Assembly (NCBI GenBank): GCA_029821515.1
Contig: JALGTD010000060.1
Span: 1-9,254 of the forward strand
Length of the DNA: 9,254 bases
Origin: Candidatus Zipacnadia bacterium
GTDB taxonomy: Bacteria; Armatimonadota; Zipacnadia; Zipacnadales; Zipacnadaceae
Reading direction: 5' to 3'
In this document: positions 5,244 to 9,254 of the stretch, in pieces
Layout: the number at the start of each line of letters is the position of its first letter
Numbering within the stretch: position 1 is the first letter of the stretch
Position numbers and translations under genes: made by a program
Notes under the pieces: model-generated
The model's database searches: none
Told to the model about the DNA's origin: nothing
The model's input: only the letters and a program-made list of their open reading frames with translations

Positions 5244-6881
5244 TCACGCCGCCAGCAGCAGCCCGCCGGCCAGCACCACAATTCCAACCACTGTTAGCAG
5301 CAGACTGCCCCAGAAGGCCACCGCCCAGTTATGCGAAGTCTGCGTGGTCCCGTCGGGGCTGTGCAGCTTCCACAGCTCCAAATACGGGCGCGGATAGCGC
5401 CGATACCAGCCCTCCACCGTGACCTGCTGTCCGACGAAGCTCTCCGCCCGAAACAGCCCGAACAGAAGGTTCAGGATGCCCAGTGGCTGGCGGTAGTCCA
5501 GCGTGATGAAGCCACTTTCGTCCTGCAGCACCAGGTCCTCGCTCCAAAACAGCCCGGGGATGCCCCGCCCGATAATCTTTCCTTTCAGGACCGCCGGAAC
5601 CGAGCGAATGCGCGATATCTTAATCTTACTGACCAGGTCGGCTACCTGTGTCGTGGTAAATCCGTACTTGGGATAGGCAAACAGTGTGCGCCCAAACAGC
5701 CCGACGCCCAGGCCCAGTATCGCAGCGCCGATGGCCGCCCCAATCTGCCCACCTGCACCCAAAATAAGCGCGCCGGCAATCCCGCCCAGCAGCCCAATTA
5801 CCGGCAGGTAGTTCATCAGCAGGTCAACAAAGAACTCGTCCCAGTAGCTCTCCGCTGCCTTATCGGGCAGATCATAAGTCGGCACCTGGCCCATGCTTCG
5901 CGCCTGTCGTTCCAGCGCGCGCAGCCGCCGGGCCGGCAGAGGGTGAGTGGAGTTTAGCTCGCAGATTGTCGCCCACGGGTTGAACAGGTCCCAGGCCAGC
6001 GCTCGCTGTACCGTCCGCGAGTCGGTGGTAGCCGCTACCGCATCCGTGCCGCCGGCGGCCAGGGCCAGTGAGCCGCCAAAGTCGCGGTCAAATATGCCCA
6101 GCATCTTGGCACCACCAGCGGCTGCTGCCACCGGTTGCATCTTGCCGGTTTCTTTGTCTTTGCGCTCGGTGGGATTACGGGCTAACCCGTAGGCGATTTT
6201 GACCAGGGCGGTGGCCAGCGCGTTCGGATTGCGGGTGATCTGTCCGGAGTACTGGTCGGCGTAGTATTCCCGCAGCCGCGACAGAAACATAACGATGTAC
6301 TGGCTGATAATGTAGGCGATGAATGCCGCGATTGCCACCAGAACAATACCGCCGCCGCCCTTGCCGCGACTGCTTCGCCCCCGGATACCGAACCGGAAGA
6401 TGTAATACAGCACCAGCGGTACCGTAGCCGCCACTGTCATCACCACAAAGTCCCAGTGGACGATATGCCCCAACTCGTGGGCGACTACTGCCTGCCGCTC
6501 GTCCTTATCGCACAGGTCCAGAATTCCCCGAGTGATGACCAGGCGCGCGTCGCCCGGGTAGTGCCCGAAAGTGAAGGCGTTGGGGTTACCGTCCTCAATT
6601 ACGCCGAACTTCGGCTCGTGCAGACCCTGGTTGTGGCAGACCTGGCGGATAAGCGTGGCGATGCCCTGGTCTACGTGTTCGGGCGGCTGCCACTGAATTT
6701 TATAAATCCACTCGATGATGTACGGGCTGATGGCATACTGAATGCCGGCAATCACCAGCACCACTATCACGGCCAGCCACACCGGCGCCTGCAAGTAGAC
6801 CAGCACCGCCGTAATCACCGCAAAGAGAATACCAAATAGCACAACCAGTGTCAGCGCGGAACGCAACGCGAGGTTGAACAC
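5244..6881 (-). CDS. htpX: HtpX-like M48 membrane zinc metalloprotease with C-terminal extension
   Basis: A 545-residue inner-membrane protease expected to cut misfolded membrane proteins. Two N-terminal helices (about 8-30 and 34-53) precede the peptidase part: GNPNAFTFG (98-106), catalytic HELGH (135-139), two more hydrophobic segments (about 146-163 and 178-200) and the third zinc ligand E205 in REYYADQYSG. THPLPARRL (312-320) is the usual C-terminal M48 motif. E. coli HtpX ends near residue 293. Here about 200 more residues follow: a Gly-rich membrane pair (about 355-399), a beta-rich segment (about 425-506, VLKGKIIGRGIPGLFW...FITLDYRQPLG) and a final helix (518-543). I recall similar extensions in some archaeal and bacterial homologues. 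Start: GTG at 6881, with GGGAGG (6890-6895) 8 nt upstream; a nearby ATG is out of frame. Its own promoter lies just upstream. Confidence 0.93.
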   Translation of the reverse strand: MFNLALRSALTLVVLFGILFAVITAVLVYLQAPVWLAVIVVLVIAGIQYAISPYIIEWIYKIQWQPPEHVDQGIATLIRQVCHNQGLHEPKFGVIEDGNPNAFTFGHYPGDARLVITRGILDLCDKDERQAVVAHELGHIVHWDFVVMTVAATVPLVLYYIFRFGIRGRSSRGKGGGGIVLVAIAAFIAYIISQYIVMFLSRLREYYADQYSGQITRNPNALATALVKIAYGLARNPTERKDKETGKMQPVAAAAGGAKMLGIFDRDFGGSLALAAGGTDAVAATTDSRTVQRALAWDLFNPWATICELNSTHPLPARRLRALERQARSMGQVPTYDLPDKAAESYWDEFFVDLLMNYLPVIGLLGGIAGALILGAGGQIGAAIGAAILGLGVGLFGRTLFAYPKYGFTTTQVADLVSKIKISRIRSVPAVLKGKIIGRGIPGLFWSEDLVLQDESGFITLDYRQPLGILNLLFGLFRAESFVGQQVTVEGWYRRYPRPYLELWKLHSPDGTTQTSHNWAVAFWGSLLLTVVGIVVLAGGLLLAA

Positions 6882-6918
6882 TCATCACACCTCCCGCAGG
6901 CTAATTCATATCAAGGGA

Positions 6919-6947
6919 AGTATACGAGGGGAATAGGGATGTGTCAA
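6919..6947 (-). promoter_or_regulatory. Sigma70-type promoter of the htpX-like gene
   Basis: On the minus strand TTGACA (6942-6947), exactly 17 nt, then TATACT (6919-6924): a consensus -35 and a near-consensus -10 at the ideal spacing. It lies in the 83-nt gap between the universal stress gene and the htpX-like gene. The predicted start of transcription, near 6912, gives a leader of about 30 nt. Confidence 0.8.
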
Positions 6948-6964
6948 TTGAAGAATGACCGGAT

Positions 6965-7795
6965 TTAGGTGGTTATGAGTAGGAGAGTGTCGGGCAATTC
7001 CAGCGCTGAGGAGTACAGAGGAGCCAGTTGCCATGGCCACCGCGGGAGAGAGGGTTCGGGGATTACTAGCAGGGAGGGATTGTACTGCAAGCCCGCTGTA
7101 AGCACGGCCTGGGCGGGGGCTTCGGTAGTGGCTATCACTTCGCCTTCGGTGTGGTAAGCCAACAGCGCTGACGCAACTCGAGCGCGCTCCCGGCGCAGAG
7201 TCCGACGCCCGGAGGTGGTGACGACCGTATTCAGATCAATATTCAGCGTCGCCGCAAGGCCTCCTGCCACCGACACGGCCCGTCCGCCGAGCTGACCCGG
7301 CCAATAGACAAGCAGCAGCGAGGTGATGGGCAGATACTGACTCGCACAGATCAGCAACGGGCCGGCCAGATGACCTTTCAGCAGGTTGCGCGTCGTACGA
7401 CCGACTTGCCCGCCACTATGCGCTCGGCTACGGCCCACCACCAGCAGGTCAGCCAGGTCGGCCTCTTCCTGCAGGCAGGCTGCTGGTTGTCCACCGCTGG
7501 TTACCCGAATACTGCCCGCCGCATCCGCAGCAATCAGCTTGGTGCGGGCCTGCTCGACAAACGGCGGCACGCCTGCTGATTCGGTTTCCAGCTCCTCATC
7601 ATCCAGCCCAACGTCCACCATTTCCGCAATGCCGGGCTCGGCGGCCAGCTCTAGCTTGGGAGCAGACCTCTCCTCAGTCCTGACGACCAGCAGCCGCACA
7701 CGCCCGGAGGTAACCTCGGCCAGGTCAATAGCCTGCGCCAGAGCCACCTGCGCTGGACGGGATTCATCATAGCCAACCAGGATATTCTTAATCAT
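6965..7795 (-). CDS. Universal stress protein (UspA family), tandem-domain with degenerate second half
   Basis: A 276-residue cytoplasmic protein. The first UspA domain is clear: MIKNILVGYDESRPAQVALAQA at the start (strand, then the conserved D10 and following helix) and DLLVVGRSRAHSGG...RNLLKG...GPLLIC at about 116-150. The nucleotide-binding loop (usually G-2x-G-9x-G-S/T) is imperfect: G121 is present, but Arg stands where the second Gly is expected, so ATP binding is uncertain. Residues 155-276 look like a second, diverged domain (LLLVYWPGQLGGRAVSVAGGLA at 160-181, SLLVIPEP at 241-248). An acidic insert (DVGLDDEELETES, 61-73) lies inside domain 1. Start: ATG at 7795 with a poor Shine-Dalgarno sequence but a strong promoter about 30 nt upstream. 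No terminator follows, so some read-through into the htpX-like gene is likely. Confidence 0.9.
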   Translation of the reverse strand: MIKNILVGYDESRPAQVALAQAIDLAEVTSGRVRLLVVRTEERSAPKLELAAEPGIAEMVDVGLDDEELETESAGVPPFVEQARTKLIAADAAGSIRVTSGGQPAACLQEEADLADLLVVGRSRAHSGGQVGRTTRNLLKGHLAGPLLICASQYLPITSLLLVYWPGQLGGRAVSVAGGLAATLNIDLNTVVTTSGRRTLRRERARVASALLAYHTEGEVIATTEAPAQAVLTAGLQYNPSLLVIPEPSLPRWPWQLAPLYSSALELPDTLLLITT

Positions 7796-7827
7796 ATCTG
7801 CTCAACCCGTCTCTAAAGGTGAGGCGA

Positions 7828-7856
7828 ATTATAGCAGGTTGAGTCAAGAGTGGCAA
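7828..7856 (-). promoter_or_regulatory. Sigma70-type promoter of the universal stress protein gene
   Basis: On the minus strand TTGCCA (7851-7856), 17 nt, then a perfect TATAAT (7828-7833). Transcription would begin near 7820, about 25 nt before the start codon. The element lies just after the amidase stop codon, separating the lysis genes from the stress genes. Confidence 0.78.
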
Positions 7857-8190
7857 GAGGGCTCTCATGGGGTGGTGTTCAGCGGTAGAGTGTCTCCAGG
7901 TTGCTGGGGGTTTGCATCTTCCTCCTCACGTACACCTTCCCCTGGTCGGCGAGGTGGTCGTAGACTTCGCAGTTCAACGCGGTGGCCACCGGGCGTAGGT
8001 CCACGCGAGTGGTGCCGTCTTCCAGGCGCGGACGGCAGGCGATGACCTGGCTGCCGGGCAGCAGCACCACCTTGATGTCATCAGTCTGGTCGGAGACCAG
8101 CAGTTCCACCTGGTGGCGGTACTCATCCAGGTGCAGGCGCGTCCCCGGGCAGGTTTTGTTGGCATATTCACGGTGGAAATGGATCTGTTC

Positions 8191-8242
8191 GGGGGTAAGC
8201 TCGAAGCGCTCCAGCAGGGGGTAAGCTCGAAGCGCTCCAGCA
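8191..8242. repeat. 26-bp perfect tandem duplication inside the amidase gene
   Basis: Units at 8191-8216 and 8217-8242 are identical (each begins GGGGGTAAGCTCGAAG and ends CTCCAGCA). Because 26 is not a multiple of three, the duplication shifts the reading frame of the minus-strand amidase. Confidence 0.98.
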
Positions 8243-8636
8243 GGGCTGCGACGACCTGCTGGCCGACGGCTACGCCGGGGTAGTCGGCGGGGTTTTCACT
8301 GTCGAAGTTGGCGATGTAAGATAGTCCAATTGAATACTGATTGTGGCCGCGGCAGTGCCCGCCCGCCCGGCTCATCGGCCGGCACAGAAAGATATCCCCG
8401 CTGGGGCCAATCATAATGTGATAGCCGTTATCCGACCAGCCCCGCTGCTGCATATGATAGCGCCGCACCGCGCGCACGGTGCTCAGGCCGCGGTAATCGG
8501 CGGCGGTTGGCCGCCAGGTGTGGTGGATAATCACCTCGGAGATGCGCCGCTCCATCGGCACTTGCCGGATATGCTGCACGCACTCCTGGAGAGTCACCTG
8601 TCGTTCCCCCGGCGTGAGTTTCTCTGAGTCAGTTGG

Positions 8637-8653
8637 CATCCCTGAGACCTCCC
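8637..8653 (-). promoter_or_regulatory. Internal ribosome binding site and in-frame ATG for the amidase domain
   Basis: GGGAGG (8648-8653 on the minus strand) lies 8 nt before an in-frame ATG (8637-8639, residue 144, reading MPTDSEK). This is stronger than the site of the full-length start. It suggests that the amidase domain was, or still is, translated on its own without the signal peptide, and that the upstream secreted domain was once a separate gene. Confidence 0.55.
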
Positions 8654-9070
8654 TCTCCTGTCCAGCCCGTGTGTTGTTGCTGCCGTTATGCTGTTGTTGT
8701 GCTGTCGTTCTGGGGATGGTCTTACCGACCCACAGCTCAAAGGTGAGATCATCGTCGTGGTAGGCGCCGCCGGCGGCTACAAAGTCAATGTAGTTATCCA
8801 GCACGGGGATCTGCACGGCAAACTTAGCGCCCACGCCGGCGGCTACCATCTGACTACCGAAGGCCACGAACGGCCCGACGGTAGTCTGCAGCTCTTGGCT
8901 CTCGTACAGTGGCCAGTAGGCGCCGGCCCCCCAGCCGACGGTGCCGCTCAGCAGCGACAGCTCGACGGTCTCGGTAACGGCGTCCGACGCCTCGCGCAGG
9001 ATGTTGTCCGCCCAGCAGGTAGAACTCAGCGCAAGTATTAGCACAGGTATGGTCAGATACTTAAACATTG

Positions 9071-9254
9071 TTATACAGCTCCCTTCGGCTCCGAATTGGT
9101 ACGGAAGACGGCTGCCTCGATGTCAGTGCGGTTTACCGGGTGCCCCTGGCGTTGGGCCTGGCGGACGACATATTCATACTTGGCCGCGCCCTGCCCGGCG
9201 CCATAGATTTGCTCGGCGGCTTCGACCAGTCGCTGCAGAAATTGGCGCAGCCGT
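9071..9254 (-). CDS. Holin, LLH family (C-terminal fragment)
   Basis: The last 60 residues of a protein whose start is beyond the window edge. It reads RLRQFLQRLVEAAEQIYG, then GAAKYEYVVRQAQRQG and TDIEAAVFRTN, ending GAV. The VEAAEQ.YG, K..YV and IEAAV elements match the C-terminal region of the LLH phage holin family, which forms the membrane hole that lets an endolysin reach peptidoglycan. The membrane helix expected at the N-terminus is not in the window. The stop codon TAA (9071-9073) is 2 nt before the ATG of the amidase gene, so the two are surely one transcript. A prophage or a domesticated lysis cassette continues beyond the right edge; this is inference. Confidence 0.72.
   Translation of the reverse strand, partial: RLRQFLQRLVEAAEQIYGAGQGAAKYEYVVRQAQRQGHPVNRTDIEAAVFRTNSEPKGAV

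Larger units (their letters stand above)
7879..9068 (-). pseudogene. Frameshifted secreted N-acetylmuramoyl-L-alanine amidase (T7 lysozyme/PGRP type)
   Basis: The gene would encode a peptidoglycan amidase that cuts the MurNAc-L-Ala bond. Order: signal peptide MFKYLTIPVLILALSSTCWA; a beta-rich Gly-containing domain (about 38-120); a Q/N-rich linker (121-143); and an Amidase_2 domain from about 165 (EVIIHHTWRP at 178-187, SDNGYHIMIGPSGDIFLCRP at 212-231, Y216 being the likely active-site Tyr). At residue 284 a 26-bp tandem duplication (8191-8242) shifts the frame, giving an unrelated tail that stops at 7974. Removing one copy gives one 387-residue frame to 7879. The next residues are then HFHREYANKTCPG, matching the H-x5-K-x-C spacing of T7 lysozyme (His122, Lys128, Cys130), followed by a stalk-like segment (VDLRPVATALNCEVYDHLA). 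As sequenced the product lacks these residues and should be inactive. It starts 2 nt after the holin stop; GGGAG lies 10 nt before its ATG. Confidence 0.9.

Noticed and set aside
8700..9068. Calling the amidase N-terminal domain a u-spanin
   Set aside because: The signal ends SSTCWA without a proper lipobox, and no C-terminal membrane helix follows the beta-rich part.

Overview
The window looks like chromosomal DNA from a GC-rich bacterium with a two-membrane (diderm) envelope, probably from an uncultivated or little-studied lineage. The hints are a lipoprotein-type M48 peptidase, a secreted protein whose N-terminus resembles outer-membrane beta-barrel families, copper-amine-oxidase-like stalk domains, an LLH-family holin, and dispersed palindromic repeats between genes. 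This is inference; there is no rRNA or marker gene, so I do not name a phylum. Every convincing gene is on the minus strand.

Reading the minus strand 5'->3' (from 9254 to 1): (i) a lysis-type cassette. It holds the C-terminal end of an LLH-family holin and, after 2 nt, a secreted beta-rich domain fused in frame to a T7-lysozyme/PGRP-type amidase with a C-terminal stalk-like segment. A 26-bp tandem duplication frameshifts the amidase just before its last catalytic residues. (ii) A universal stress protein with its own sigma70-type promoter. (iii) An HtpX-like membrane metalloprotease with a near-consensus promoter (TTGACA-17-TATACT). (iv) A small secreted stalk-domain protein and a four-TM unknown protein. 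(v) An M48 lipoprotein peptidase. (vi) A GT4-like glycosyltransferase with altered catalytic motifs. (vii) A small heat-shock protein (Hsp20) with a strong intrinsic terminator. (viii) A 507-nt gap whose last part folds on paper as a structured 5' leader, followed by the first 43 codons of a secreted protein.

Functionally, the middle of the window is a co-directional set of envelope and protein quality-control genes: two different M48 metallopeptidases, a universal stress protein and Hsp20. The gaps carry two repeat families. One is an 83-bp hairpin-bearing element present twice, each copy starting 10 nt after a stop codon. The other is a 26-nt palindromic element present twice. The most notable observations are the duplication-inactivated amidase, the repeat locked to stop codons, the paired inverted repeats upstream of hsp20, and the riboswitch-like leader at 162-276.
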